Part shown: piece after piece, positions 22,661 through 30,655 of the stretch
How the letters are laid out: every line of letters starts with the position of its first letter
Numbering within the stretch: the first letter of the stretch is position 1
Source of the DNA: Streptomyces purpureus
Lineage (GTDB): Bacteria > Actinomycetota > Actinomycetes > Streptomycetales > Streptomycetaceae
NCBI RefSeq assembly: GCF_014648195.1
Contig: NZ_BMQQ01000033.1
Location: 6,390 to 41,636, forward strand
Reading direction: 5' to 3'
Length of the DNA stretch: 35,247 nucleotides
Position numbers and translations under genes: made by a program
The notes under the pieces: generated by a model
Databases searched by the model: none
Told to the model about the DNA's origin: nothing
Seen by the model: the letters and a program-made list of their open reading frames with translations, nothing else

Positions 22661-23932
22661 ATGACAGTCGAGACGAGAGAAGTCCCGCCCCGCGGTGGCG
22701 TGCGGCCAGACGAGCGCGCGCTCGCCCCTGACCTCGCCCGCGGGATCATGCTCCTGCTCATCGTCCTGTCCAACACGGCGTTCCATCTGTGGGCGGCGCC
22801 GCACGGCGCCTCCGGATGGTACCCCGTCGACGGCTCATGGGCCGACCGCGCCGTCCAGTTCACCATGATCACCGTCCTGGACATGCGGATTTATCCGCTC
22901 TTCGCCTTCCTCTTCGGCTACGGCATGACGCAGCTCTACCTGCGCCAGACCGCGGCCGGGTCCGCCGACCGTACCGCCGTCTCCATCCTGCGCCGACGCA
23001 GCCTCTGGATGATCGTCATAGGCCTCGCGCACGCCGCCCTCCTCATGGCCGGCGACATCATCGGCTACTACGGCCTGCTCAGCTTCTTCCTCGGCTGGCT
23101 GTTCCTGCGGCGCGGCGACCGCGCCCTGAAGTGGTGGATCGGCATCGCCGGCGCGCAGCTACTGCTCGTGGCAGCCGTCCCGGTCGTGGCCGCCCTGCTC
23201 GACGGGACCCTGTGGACCATGGGCGACGCGGGCGCCGAGCCCGGCGTCGAGGCCTACGCCGGGGCCGAGAGCAGCTGGCTCGCCGCCGCCGGCACCCGCC
23301 TGACCACCGGACTGTTCATCACCTTCGGCGGCGCCCTCGCCGCCTTCATCGGCGGTACGTACGTGGTCTTCCTGCTCGGCTTCTGGGCCGCGCGGCGGCG
23401 CGTCCTCGAAGAGCCCGGACGCCACTTGCCGCTGCTGCGCCGCACGGCGGTCATCGGTGTCACCATCGGCTGGCTCGGCGGGCTGCCGTCCGCGCTCGCC
23501 CACATCGGCGCGCTGTCCGTGCCCGACAACGCGCAGAGCGAGACGGGGGTGCTCACGATCCTGCGCGACGTGACCGGGAGCGCGGCGGGGATCGGCTACG
23601 TCGCCGCGATCGCCCTCTTCGCGCACTGGTGGACGCGGCGCCGGGCGGCCGGCCGGACCACAGAAGGCGCGGCCACCGCCGTCACCGCGATCTCGGCGGT
23701 CGGTAAGCGCTCCCTGTCCTGCTACCTCACGCACTCCCTGATCTTCGCCCCGTTCCTCGCCGCCTGGGGCCTCGGACTGGGCCGGCACATGAGCAGCGCC
23801 ACCATGGCCCTGTTCGCCGTCGGCGTCTGGCTGATCACGGTCGCCGGGGCGTACGCCCTGGAGCGCGCCGGCCGTCGCGGCCCGGCCGAGGCGGTCTTGC
23901 GCCGGCTCATATATCCCCGGCCGAGGCCCTGA
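22661..23932 (+). CDS. DUF418 (YeiB-like) multi-pass membrane protein
   Basis: This 423-residue integral membrane protein has about ten hydrophobic helices. The N-terminal D-L-A-R-G-I-M-L-L-L-I-V-L-S-N at about 24-38 and F-L-F-G-Y-G-M near 83-89 are typical of the YeiB half. The C-terminal part, with G-K-R-S-L-S-C-Y-L near 349-357 and S-L-I-F just after, is the DUF418 domain. The family is related in layout to membrane acyltransferases, but no reaction is established. The last codons lie 10 bases from the convergent NlpC/P60 gene. No operon partner is present. The start at 22661 fits the promoter and the family N-terminus. Confidence 0.9.
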   Translation: MTVETREVPPRGGVRPDERALAPDLARGIMLLLIVLSNTAFHLWAAPHGASGWYPVDGSWADRAVQFTMITVLDMRIYPLFAFLFGYGMTQLYLRQTAAGSADRTAVSILRRRSLWMIVIGLAHAALLMAGDIIGYYGLLSFFLGWLFLRRGDRALKWWIGIAGAQLLLVAAVPVVAALLDGTLWTMGDAGAEPGVEAYAGAESSWLAAAGTRLTTGLFITFGGALAAFIGGTYVVFLLGFWAARRRVLEEPGRHLPLLRRTAVIGVTIGWLGGLPSALAHIGALSVPDNAQSETGVLTILRDVTGSAAGIGYVAAIALFAHWWTRRRAAGRTTEGAATAVTAISAVGKRSLSCYLTHSLIFAPFLAAWGLGLGRHMSSATMALFAVGVWLITVAGAYALERAGRRGPAEAVLRRLIYPRPRP

Positions 23933-23942
23933 CGAGCGGGGC

Positions 23943-25097
23943 TCAGGCCGGGCGCACGCTGCCGTAGATCGGCATGTAGTGGATGGACTCCTCGCGGACG
24001 TTCGCCCCCGGCTTCGGAGCGTGGATCATCGTGCCGTTGCCCTGGTAGATGCCGACATGGCTGATGTCGTCGTAGAAGAAGACCAGGTCACCGGGGCGCA
24101 GATCCTCGGTGGCGACCCGGGTGCCGGCCTTCACCTGGTCCCAGGTGGTCCGCGGCAGGTCCACACCGGCCTCCTTCCAGGCCGCCTGGGTCAGCCCGGA
24201 GCAGTCGTACGAGCTCGGGCCCGTGGCGCCCCACACGTACGGCTTGCCGATCTGGGCGCGGGCGAAGGCCAGGGCCTTGGCGGCCTTGGTCGCGTAGCCG
24301 CTCTCCGGTGCCGCCGGCGCCGTGGGGGCGGTGGGGGTGCTGGGCCGCTCGGCCGCCTCCCGCTCCCGGCGGGCCCGCTCGGCCTCCGCCCTGGCCGCCT
24401 CCGCCCTTGCCTGCTCCTCGGCCTTGCGGCGGGCCTCCGCCTCACGGCGGCGCTCCAGCTCGGCGAGCCGGGCCCGCTCCTCGGCCGTCAGCCGCGCCAG
24501 CAGGGCGCGGGCCTCGGTCAGCTTCCCCTGGACGGTCTGCTTCTTCGCCCGCAGCCGCGCCTGCGAGGAGGCGAGGCTCTCCATGCTCTTCGTCGCCTCG
24601 GCGCGCTTCTTGGCCGTGTCGGCCCGCTGACGCCGGAAGTCCGAGACTGCCTGCTCCTGCCGGTCGGTCATCCGGTCCATGAGCTGGGTCTGGTCGAAGT
24701 ACGACTGGGGGCTGTCCGCGAAGATCAGGGCCGCGGTCGGGCTGATCGCGCCGGTCCGGTACTGCGCCGCGGCGTACGAGCCGAGCGCCCGGCGAGAGGT
24801 GTTCAGGGCCTCGGTGCGCTGCGCGACGTCGTCGAGCAGGGAGCCGACCGTACGGCGCTGCTGGTCGGTGGCCTCCTTGGCACGGTTGTACTCCTGGGTC
24901 GCCGTGCCGGCCTGCCGGTAGAGGTCGTCGACCTTCTTCTGGACTTCTTCGACGGTGGGCTTCGGCGCCGGAGTGGCGCCCGCCACACCCACGCCCTGGG
25001 TGGACAGCAGCGTGACCGAGGCGAGGGCGGCCGTCGTCACTCCGACGGCGGGGGAGTGCGTGGTACGTGCGGTGCGCGGCTTGCGATGCGAGGCCAA
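23943..25097 (-). CDS. Secreted NlpC/P60 peptidoglycan endopeptidase with long Arg/Glu-rich coiled coil
   Basis: This is a paralogue of the gene at 20832-21881. A signal peptide is followed by coiled coil from about 48 to 250. Its last 45 residues are an almost uninterrupted Arg/Glu/Ala helix, possibly a stiff spacer. A Pro/Ala/Thr linker and a C-terminal NlpC/P60 domain follow, with Cys299 in Y-D-C-S-G-L, His347 in S-H-V-G and His359. I choose the TTG at 25097 as start, giving 384 residues beginning M-A-S-H-R-K. It stands 9 bases after GGAAGGAG, whereas the ATG at 25106 touches that ribosome site. The paralogue begins M-A-A-H-R-K. It probably works with the first copy in cell separation or wall growth. 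Confidence 0.92.
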   Translation of the reverse strand: MASHRKPRTARTTHSPAVGVTTAALASVTLLSTQGVGVAGATPAPKPTVEEVQKKVDDLYRQAGTATQEYNRAKEATDQQRRTVGSLLDDVAQRTEALNTSRRALGSYAAAQYRTGAISPTAALIFADSPQSYFDQTQLMDRMTDRQEQAVSDFRRQRADTAKKRAEATKSMESLASSQARLRAKKQTVQGKLTEARALLARLTAEERARLAELERRREAEARRKAEEQARAEAARAEAERARREREAAERPSTPTAPTAPAAPESGYATKAAKALAFARAQIGKPYVWGATGPSSYDCSGLTQAAWKEAGVDLPRTTWDQVKAGTRVATEDLRPGDLVFFYDDISHVGIYQGNGTMIHAPKPGANVREESIHYMPIYGSVRPA

Positions 25098-25208
25098 GGC
25101 CGGCATCTCCTTCCGTGGCCCATAACTCCCGTGCGGGGAAGCCAGGTTCGGTGCGGAGCGGCCGTTCGGCGAAGTATGGGTGGAGTCTCTCGGGCCGCTT
25201 GGGCAGGC

Positions 25209-25238
25209 ACGCTAGCCAACCTGTGGTGCTGCTGTGAA
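25209..25238 (-). promoter_or_regulatory. Promoter of the second NlpC/P60 gene
   Basis: On the minus strand, TTCACA (25238-25233) and TAGCGT (25214-25209) are 18 bases apart. The same TAGCGT occurs before the paralogous gene. The leader would be about 105 bases. Confidence 0.5.
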
Positions 25239-25368
25239 GGACGTTGCTCGATATGTCCGATACATTTTCGTGACCTTTGACAGGGTGGCGACGGGACGTC
25301 ACTGGAACGGCATCTTCCAGTTACTCGCGGTGGCCGGCCGTCCCGCGGTCGGCGATACCGCCCCGAGG

Positions 25369-25390
25369 TGTCAGTGCGGCGGCCTAGACT
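25369..25390 (+). promoter_or_regulatory. RecA-NDp/PafBC-type DNA damage promoter of pcrA
   Basis: TGTCAGTG at 25369-25376, exactly 8 bases, then TAGACT at 25385-25390. This fits the TTGTCRGTG-N8-TANNNT motif, with G instead of the first T. The -10 ends 9 bases before the ATG, so the mRNA is nearly leaderless. Confidence 0.65.
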
Positions 25391-25399
25391 CGTTAGGCG

Positions 25400-27886
25400 A
25401 TGAGCAGCCTCTTTGACGACAGCTTCCTGACGGACCTCCGGAGCAATACCTCGGAGGAGCACCCGCCCCCGCCCGAGCACGAAGACCCGGCGGAGGAGGT
25501 CCCGCACGACCTCTTCGACGGCAAGTTCGACGTGCCCCCGGCCCGCGACGCGCACTACCGCGACGGCGCCCCGCGCACCGTCGTGGACGCCGCCGCCCTC
25601 CTGGAGGGGCTGAACGAACAGCAGGGCGCCGCCGTCGTCCACACCGGCACCCCGCTGCTCATCGTGGCCGGCGCCGGCTCCGGCAAGACCCGGGTCCTCA
25701 CCCACCGCATCGCCCACCTCCTGGCCACCCGGCACGTCCACCCCGGGCAGATACTGGCGATCACCTTCACCAACAAGGCCGCCGGTGAGATGAAGGAGCG
25801 CGTCGAGCACCTCGTCGGCCCGCGCGCCAACGCCATGTGGGTCATGACCTTCCACAGCGCGTGTGTGCGCATCCTGCGCCGCGAGTCGAAGAAGCTCGGC
25901 TTCACCTCCTCGTTCTCGATCTACGACGCCGCCGACTCCAAGCGCCTGATGGCCCTGGTCTGCCGCGATCTGGACCTCGACCCGAAGAAGTTCCCGCCGA
26001 AGTCCTTCAGCGCCAAGATCTCGAATCTGAAGAACGAGCTGATCGACGAGGAGACCTTCGCCGACCAGGCCGCTGGGGGTACCTCCCATGCCGAAGGCTA
26101 TGGGGGAGGCTTCGAGAAGACCCTCGCCGAGGCGTACCGCATGTACCAGGCCCGGCTGCGTGAGGCCAACGCCCTGGACTTCGACGACATCATCATGACG
26201 ACGGTCCATCTGCTCCAGGCGTTCCCGGACGTCGCCGAGCACTACCGCCGCCGCTTCCGTCACGTCCTGGTCGACGAGTACCAGGACACCAACCACGCGC
26301 AGTACACGCTCGTACGGGAGCTGGTCGGGACCGGTTACGAGGACCTGGAGCCGGCCGAGCTGTGCGTCGTCGGTGACGCGGACCAGTCGATCTACGCCTT
26401 CCGCGGCGCGACCATCCGCAACATCCTCCAGTTCGAGGAGGACTACCCGAACGCGACGACGATCCTGCTGGAGCAGAACTACCGCTCCACGCAGACGATC
26501 CTCTCCGCCGCCAACGCCGTCATCGAGCGCAACGAGAGCCGCCGCCCCAAGAACCTGTGGACGAACGCCGGCGCCGGCGCCCGGATCATGGGCTACGTCG
26601 CCGACACCGAGCACGACGAGGCCCAGTTCGTCGCCGACGAGATCGACCGGCTCACGGACGCCGGCGAGGCGAAGGCCGGCGACGTCGCCGTCTTCTACCG
26701 GACGAACGCCCAGTCCCGTGTCTTCGAAGAGATCTTCATCCGCGTCGGCCTGCCCTACAAGGTCGTCGGCGGCGTGCGCTTCTACGAGCGCAAGGAGGTC
26801 CGCGACGTCCTCGCCTACCTGCGCGTCCTCGCCAACCCCGAGGACAACGTCCCGCTGCGCCGCATCCTCAACGTCCCCAAGCGCGGCATCGGCGAGCGCG
26901 CCGAGGCGATGATCGACGCGCTCGCCCTGCGCGAGAAGATCACGTTCCCGCAGGCGCTGAAGCGGGTCGACGAGGCGTACGGCATGGCGGCCCGCTCCGC
27001 CAACGCCGTCAAGCGCTTCAACACGCTGATGGAGGAGCTGCGCACGATCGTCGACTCCGGCGCCGGCCCGGCCGTGGTGCTCGAAGCCGTGCTTGAGCGG
27101 ACCGGCTACCTCGCCGAACTGCAGGCCTCCACCGACCCGCAGGACGAGACCCGGATCGAGAACCTCCAGGAACTCGCCGCTGTGGCCCTGGAGTTCGAGC
27201 AGGAGCGGGCGGAGGCCGAGGGCGCGGAAGGCGCCGGTACGGGCACGCTCGCGGAGTTCCTGGAGAAGGTCGCCCTGGTCGCCGACTCCGACCAGATCCC
27301 CGACGAGGACCAGGACGGCTCCGGCGTCATCACCCTGATGACCCTGCACACCGCCAAGGGCCTCGAATTCCCGGTCGTGTTCCTGACCGGTATGGAGGAC
27401 GGCGTCTTCCCGCACATGCGCGCGCTCGGCCAGGTCAAGGAGCTGGAGGAGGAGCGGCGCCTCGCCTACGTCGGGATCACCCGCGCCCGTGAGCGGCTCT
27501 ATCTGACCCGCTCGTCGATGCGCAGCGCCTGGGGCCAGCCGTCGTACAACCCGGCCTCCCGCTTCCTGGAGGAGATCCCGGAGACGTATCTGGAGTGGAA
27601 GCGGACGGGCCCGATGGCCAAGCCCGCCGGGCCGACGTCGGGGATCACGTCCTCGCTGTCCTCGGCCCGCTCCCGCTCGGGCCCCTCCGGCTTCGCCACG
27701 CGCCGCGCGACCGACAAGCCGGTGATCGCCCTCCAGGTCGGCGACCGCGTCACCCACGACCAGTTCGGTCTGGGCACCGTCATGGCCGTGACCGGGGCGG
27801 GCGCCGACGCGCAGGCCACCATCGACTTCGGCGACGAGAAGCCCAAGCGGCTGCTGCTGCGGTACGCGCCGGTCGAGAAGCTCTAG
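25400..27886 (+). CDS. pcrA: ATP-dependent DNA helicase of the UvrD/PcrA family
   Basis: This superfamily 1A 3'-5' helicase acts in nucleotide-excision repair, mismatch-type repair and removal of stalled complexes. The 828-residue protein has an acidic N-terminal extension of about 65 residues, then Q motif L-N-E-Q-Q, Walker A G-A-G-S-G-K-T at 91-97 and T-F-T-N-K-A-A. Later motifs are V-M-T-F-H-S (Ib), D-E-Y-Q-D-T (II), G-D-A-D-Q-S-I-Y-A-F-R-G (III), Q-N-Y-R-S (IV), T-L-H-T-A-K-G-L-E-F (V) and Y-V-G-I-T-R-A (VI). The C-terminal end is a Tudor-like domain with D-R-V-T-H-D-Q-F-G-L-G near 778, known in PcrA to bind RNA polymerase. Residues 226-237 are a Gly-rich insertion encoded by a palindromic element. 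The ATG at 25400 directly follows the promoter. Confidence 0.96.
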   Translation: MSSLFDDSFLTDLRSNTSEEHPPPPEHEDPAEEVPHDLFDGKFDVPPARDAHYRDGAPRTVVDAAALLEGLNEQQGAAVVHTGTPLLIVAGAGSGKTRVLTHRIAHLLATRHVHPGQILAITFTNKAAGEMKERVEHLVGPRANAMWVMTFHSACVRILRRESKKLGFTSSFSIYDAADSKRLMALVCRDLDLDPKKFPPKSFSAKISNLKNELIDEETFADQAAGGTSHAEGYGGGFEKTLAEAYRMYQARLREANALDFDDIIMTTVHLLQAFPDVAEHYRRRFRHVLVDEYQDTNHAQYTLVRELVGTGYEDLEPAELCVVGDADQSIYAFRGATIRNILQFEEDYPNATTILLEQNYRSTQTILSAANAVIERNESRRPKNLWTNAGAGARIMGYVADTEHDEAQFVADEIDRLTDAGEAKAGDVAVFYRTNAQSRVFEEIFIRVGLPYKVVGGVRFYERKEVRDVLAYLRVLANPEDNVPLRRILNVPKRGIGERAEAMIDALALREKITFPQALKRVDEAYGMAARSANAVKRFNTLMEELRTIVDSGAGPAVVLEAVLERTGYLAELQASTDPQDETRIENLQELAAVALEFEQERAEAEGAEGAGTGTLAEFLEKVALVADSDQIPDEDQDGSGVITLMTLHTAKGLEFPVVFLTGMEDGVFPHMRALGQVKELEEERRLAYVGITRARERLYLTRSSMRSAWGQPSYNPASRFLEEIPETYLEWKRTGPMAKPAGPTSGITSSLSSARSRSGPSGFATRRATDKPVIALQVGDRVTHDQFGLGTVMAVTGAGADAQATIDFGDEKPKRLLLRYAPVEKL
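26075..26110 (+). repeat. Palindromic element inserted in frame within pcrA
   Basis: The 36 bases encode G-G-T-S-H-A-E-G-Y-G-G-G between A-D-Q-A-A and F-E-K-T. They contain CCTCCCATGCC (26082-26092), loop GAA and GGC-TAT-GGGGGAGG (26096-26109), an imperfect hairpin bordered by GGGGGT. The sequence looks like the short C/G-rich palindromes with a CCTTCGG-type loop that I recall as dispersed intergenic repeats in Streptomyces. Confidence 0.6.
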
Positions 27887-27914
27887 CGACGGCAGGGCAA
27901 AGGCAGGCAGAGAA

Positions 27915-27950
27915 AAGGGGAGGCGGCCCCGTCCGGGTCCGCCTCCCCTT
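27915..27950. terminator. Bidirectional terminator between pcrA and the M23 gene
   Basis: Perfect 12-base arms AAGGGGAGGCGG and CCGCCTCCCCTT enclose a 12-base loop, with flanking A and T bases on both sides. It serves both convergent genes. Confidence 0.88.
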
Positions 27951-27964
27951 CTGCGTCTGTGGTG

Positions 27965-29419
27965 TCAGCCGGTCGGGTCGAGGCCGTGGCTGCGCAGCCA
28001 CGGCAGCGGGTCGATCGCCGAGCCGCCGCCCGGCCGTACCTCGAAGTGGAGGTGCGGGCCGGTGGAGTTGCCGGAGTTGCCGGAGTAGGCGATCACCTCA
28101 CCGGCCTTCACCTTGCCGGAACGGATCTTCGTGGTGCTGAGGTGGCAGTACCAGGTCTCGGTGCCGTCCTTGGCCGTCACGATCGCCATGTTGCCGTAGG
28201 CGCTGTTCCACTGCGTCCGCACGGTGCCGTCGGTCGCGGCCATCACCGGCGTGCCGTACTGCACGGGGAAGTCGATACCGGTGTGCAGGGACATCCAGTT
28301 GACACCGGCCTGCCCGTACCGCGCGCTGAGCTGGTGCAGCTCGACCGGCAGCGCGAACTTGGGGCGCAGGGCCTCCTTGCGGGCCGCCTCCTCCTCGCGC
28401 TTCTTGCGCTCCGCCTCCTGGCGCGCCTTGAGGTCGATGCGCTCCTGGGTGCGGCTCGCGCGGTCGCCGAAGTCTCGGGCGTCGGCGCTGAGCGCGGCGA
28501 GCTGGGTGTCCAGCTGGCTGTTGGCGGCGACCGGCTTGACGGAGGCCGGATCGGCGGCCGCCAGCGACGTCGTGTCGTCCTTCTGCTCGGTCGTGCCGTT
28601 GGTGAGTCCGCTCACCGAGGCCGCGGCGATCCCGGCCACGCCCATCACACAGGCGGAGGGGACGGCGACCGTGAGGAGCGCGGAGCGCTTGGCGGGGGTG
28701 CGGCGGCGGCCGCGGCTGCCACCGGCGCGACGGACCGGGCGGGCGGCGGCCGGCTGTGCGGCGGGCGAGTACGCGGAGACGACCGGCGCGGTCATGGTCT
28801 CGGCGAGGTGATCCGCCGTGAGGTGGTCCGCGGCGTCGGCCGGATAGGCCTGCGGCATCTGCGGTACCTCGGTGAGGAGTTCGGTGCGCGGCTCGGCATC
28901 GAGGAACTCGGGGCCGGACTCGGCGGCGTACTCGGACTCGGTGAGGTACTCCGGCCCGCCCGGCTCGGGGGTGTACTGGTGCGGTACGACCGCTTCCGGC
29001 TCGGGCGCAGGGTAGTTCCAGGCGGTGGCGTCGTACGTACCGGTCTCGAAGGTGGGCGTGACCCACTGGCCGGTGGTGTCGTACGAGGTGAACTGCGCGG
29101 CCTCGAACTGGCCTGTCTGACCTGCCTGGTTCCAGGCCGCCGCGTCCCACTGACCCGTCGTGTCGTACTGCTGCGGCGCCGCCTGCTGCTGGGCGACGTA
29201 GTTGTCGTACGAGCCGACGTCCCACTGCTGGCCGCCGGACCACTGGGTGGTGTCGTACTGGCCGCTGTGGCCGGCGTCGTAGCCGCTCTGGTCGTAGCTG
29301 CCCTGGTCGTAGCTGTTCTGGCTGCCGGGCATGGCACCGAAGAGCGGATCCGTCGCGAAGCTGCCTGTGGTGTAGGCGTCGTCTCCGACGTACCCGGCGT
29401 GGGGGTGCTGGTCGTTCAC
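27965..29419 (-). CDS. Membrane-anchored M23 peptidase (LytM-type) with Tyr/Gln-rich N-terminus
   Basis: This zinc endopeptidase acts on peptidoglycan cross-links or regulates other hydrolases. The 484-residue product starts with about 235 cytoplasmic residues rich in Tyr, Gln, Asp, Thr and Gly, with repeated Y-D-T-T-G-Q-W and related units. A basic R-G-R-R-R segment and one membrane helix (about 242-265) follow, then an extracellular coiled coil (about 300-350). The C-terminal M23 domain has His379 and Asp383 in H-T-G-I-D and His456/His458 in H-L-H, so all zinc and catalytic residues are present. I prefer the GTG at 29419; the preceding TTG codon is nearer the A/G-rich ribosome site. It converges on pcrA. 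The low-complexity cytoplasmic tail is unusual for such an enzyme. Confidence 0.92.
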   Translation of the reverse strand: MNDQHPHAGYVGDDAYTTGSFATDPLFGAMPGSQNSYDQGSYDQSGYDAGHSGQYDTTQWSGGQQWDVGSYDNYVAQQQAAPQQYDTTGQWDAAAWNQAGQTGQFEAAQFTSYDTTGQWVTPTFETGTYDATAWNYPAPEPEAVVPHQYTPEPGGPEYLTESEYAAESGPEFLDAEPRTELLTEVPQMPQAYPADAADHLTADHLAETMTAPVVSAYSPAAQPAAARPVRRAGGSRGRRRTPAKRSALLTVAVPSACVMGVAGIAAASVSGLTNGTTEQKDDTTSLAAADPASVKPVAANSQLDTQLAALSADARDFGDRASRTQERIDLKARQEAERKKREEEAARKEALRPKFALPVELHQLSARYGQAGVNWMSLHTGIDFPVQYGTPVMAATDGTVRTQWNSAYGNMAIVTAKDGTETWYCHLSTTKIRSGKVKAGEVIAYSGNSGNSTGPHLHFEVRPGGGSAIDPLPWLRSHGLDPTG

Positions 29420-29497
29420 CAACTTCTCTCTCGCCTCGGCAGCAGGACCGGTCTGGGCTCATCCCATGAGGGGGTCCCAGGGGGAAGCAGTGGCGTG

Positions 29498-29527
29498 ACT
29501 GTACCCGGCGGTATGCGCAAGCGACAA
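29498..29527 (-). promoter_or_regulatory. Promoter of the M23 peptidase gene
   Basis: On the minus strand, TTGTCG (29527-29522) and TACAGT (29503-29498) are 18 bases apart. The start of transcription is then near 29491, with a leader of about 70 bases. Confidence 0.6.
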
Positions 29528-29567
29528 TCTTCTGCGGGTTTTGGGCCCCCAGGAAACGGGCATTCGG

Positions 29568-29581
29568 CCGCCTTTCGGCGG
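29568..29581 (-). terminator. Small GAAA-loop hairpin behind the lipase gene
   Basis: On the minus strand, CCGCC-GAAA-GGCGG forms a 5-base stem with a stable GNRA loop, 100 bases after the lipase stop and upstream of the M23 promoter. A second small hairpin (GGCGT-ACAC-ACGCC, 29631-29644) lies nearer the lipase. Confidence 0.35.
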
Positions 29582-29606
29582 ACTGTGGGCAGAGTGTTGG
29601 CCCTGC

Positions 29607-29624
29607 GTTCGACGGGTGTTCGAC
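29607..29624 (+). repeat. Direct repeat GTTCGAC-N4-GTTCGAC
   Basis: Two exact 7-base copies (29607-29613 and 29618-29624) have an 11-base period, about 80-100 bases upstream of the M23 promoter. The layout recalls 11-base direct-repeat operators such as the streptomycete PHO box (GTTCACC units), but 2 of 7 positions differ. Confidence 0.6.
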
Positions 29625-29680
29625 ACGAGTGGCGTACACACGCCAACGCGGAGCCCCTTCTCCCGTGCCCCGCGCCGGTG

Positions 29681-30475
29681 TCAGGCGACCGAGGCTGCTC
29701 CGGACGCGGACTCGTCCGCCGCCAGCGCCTCGCGGATGCCGGTGGCGACGGCGGGGTGGACCGGCAGCGCCAGATGCCCGATGCCGCTGACCCGGACGTT
29801 GCGCACGATCAGGTCGGGGTGGTCCAGGCGGGCCGCCTCGACCGGGACCATGATCTGGTCGAGATCGCTCCAGAAGCTGATGAAGCGGGTGCGGCACAGC
29901 GGTGCGGGCGCGGCCAGTTCACGCAGAACGGGCGAGCCGGGGCGCATCTGGCGGACCAGGGGATGGATCCCGGCCGCCGGGGCGACGGACGTACCGGCGT
30001 GCGGGGTGCCGAGCGTGACCAGGACGCGGACCCGCCGGTCGCCGCCGAGCCGCTGGACGTAGTAGCGGGCGATCAGACCGCCGAGGCTGTGGCCGACGAC
30101 GTCGACGCGCGGCTGGCCGGTGCGGGCACAGATCTCCTCGACATGGCGGCCGAGCAGCGCGGCGGCCGTGCGGAGGTCGCCGGTGAGAGGGGAGTAGTTG
30201 AGCGACGCGATGTGGTGGTGGCCGTGCCGGGCGAGGGAGCGGCGGAGCAGGACGAAGACGGAGCGGTTGTCGACGAAGCCATGGAGGAGGACCACCGGCG
30301 GCCGGGGCGCGGGGCCGACGGCCGTCCCGGGCGTGTCGGCGGGGCGGTGGGCGGGGCGGCGTTCCTGGATCACGCCGGTGGGGTAGAGCAGCACATGACC
30401 CGCGAGGATCGCCAGCTCCAGCGCGGTCGCCTTCAGCAGGGCGATCGGGAGATGCAGGGAGAAGGTGAACCTCAT
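29681..30475 (-). CDS. Alpha/beta hydrolase, lipase type
   Basis: This 264-residue probable triacylglycerol lipase or esterase has an oxyanion motif V-V-L-L-H-G-F-V-D-N at 61-70, nucleophile Ser130 in G-H-S-L-G-G, acid Asp204 or Asp206 in S-D-L-D-Q, and catalytic His234 in G-I-G-H-L-A. The N-terminus has a hydrophobic segment (about 9-31) without a clear cleavage site, so it may remain membrane-bound. The ATG at 30475 has GGGAGG about 8 bases upstream. The M23 gene follows in the same direction but has its own promoter. The natural ester is unknown. Confidence 0.9.
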   Translation of the reverse strand: MRFTFSLHLPIALLKATALELAILAGHVLLYPTGVIQERRPAHRPADTPGTAVGPAPRPPVVLLHGFVDNRSVFVLLRRSLARHGHHHIASLNYSPLTGDLRTAAALLGRHVEEICARTGQPRVDVVGHSLGGLIARYYVQRLGGDRRVRVLVTLGTPHAGTSVAPAAGIHPLVRQMRPGSPVLRELAAPAPLCRTRFISFWSDLDQIMVPVEAARLDHPDLIVRNVRVSGIGHLALPVHPAVATGIREALAADESASGAASVA

Positions 30476-30505
30476 CGCCGGCCTCCCGAACGGAAAGGGG
30501 AGCGC

Positions 30506-30655
30506 GTGAAGTCCAGCGAGCCGTACCGCCGCGCCGTGCGGCTGGACGGCGCGGTGGTACGGCGACTGCTAGCGGCTCCCCTGGCGGCCGTCCCGACTGC
30601 GGCCGGATGGCCCGCGCGGAGGGGTACGGCGCTGACGAACATGTCCCACGTGTGA
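30506..30655 (+). CDS. Possible small ORF (49 residues), uncertain
   Basis: The GTG at 30506 has an AAAGGGGAG ribosome-like site 3-4 bases upstream and opens a frame with mostly G/C third positions, ending at TGA 30653-30655. The predicted peptide is basic and Ala/Arg-rich with no recognised motif. Its start is only 30 bases from the divergent lipase start, leaving little room for promoters, so it may be non-coding. Nothing else is seen between 30476 and 30760 except a TAGATAACG AT-rich spot at 30702-30710 that may belong to the icmB promoter. Confidence 0.25.
   Translation: MKSSEPYRRAVRLDGAVVRRLLAAPLAAVPTAAGWPARRGTALTNMSHV

Noticed and set aside
25098..25300. c-di-AMP riboswitch before the second NlpC/P60 gene
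   Set aside because: The predicted leader is only about 105 bases and lacks the conserved core.
25037..27757. 906-codon minus-strand frame opposite pcrA
   Set aside because: All helicase motifs are in the + frame; this frame is low in protein-like pattern and only mirrors the third-position bias.
29607..29624. LexA (SOS) box
   Set aside because: The two GTTCGAC copies are direct, not inverted; the actinobacterial LexA box needs GAAC facing GTTC.
27959..30655. Very long open frame on the + strand (898 codons) opposite the M23 and lipase genes
   Set aside because: It is the antisense shadow of strongly supported minus-strand genes; long antisense frames are common at this base composition and the translation has no domain. 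Only its last 49 codons, outside those genes, are kept as a doubtful small ORF.
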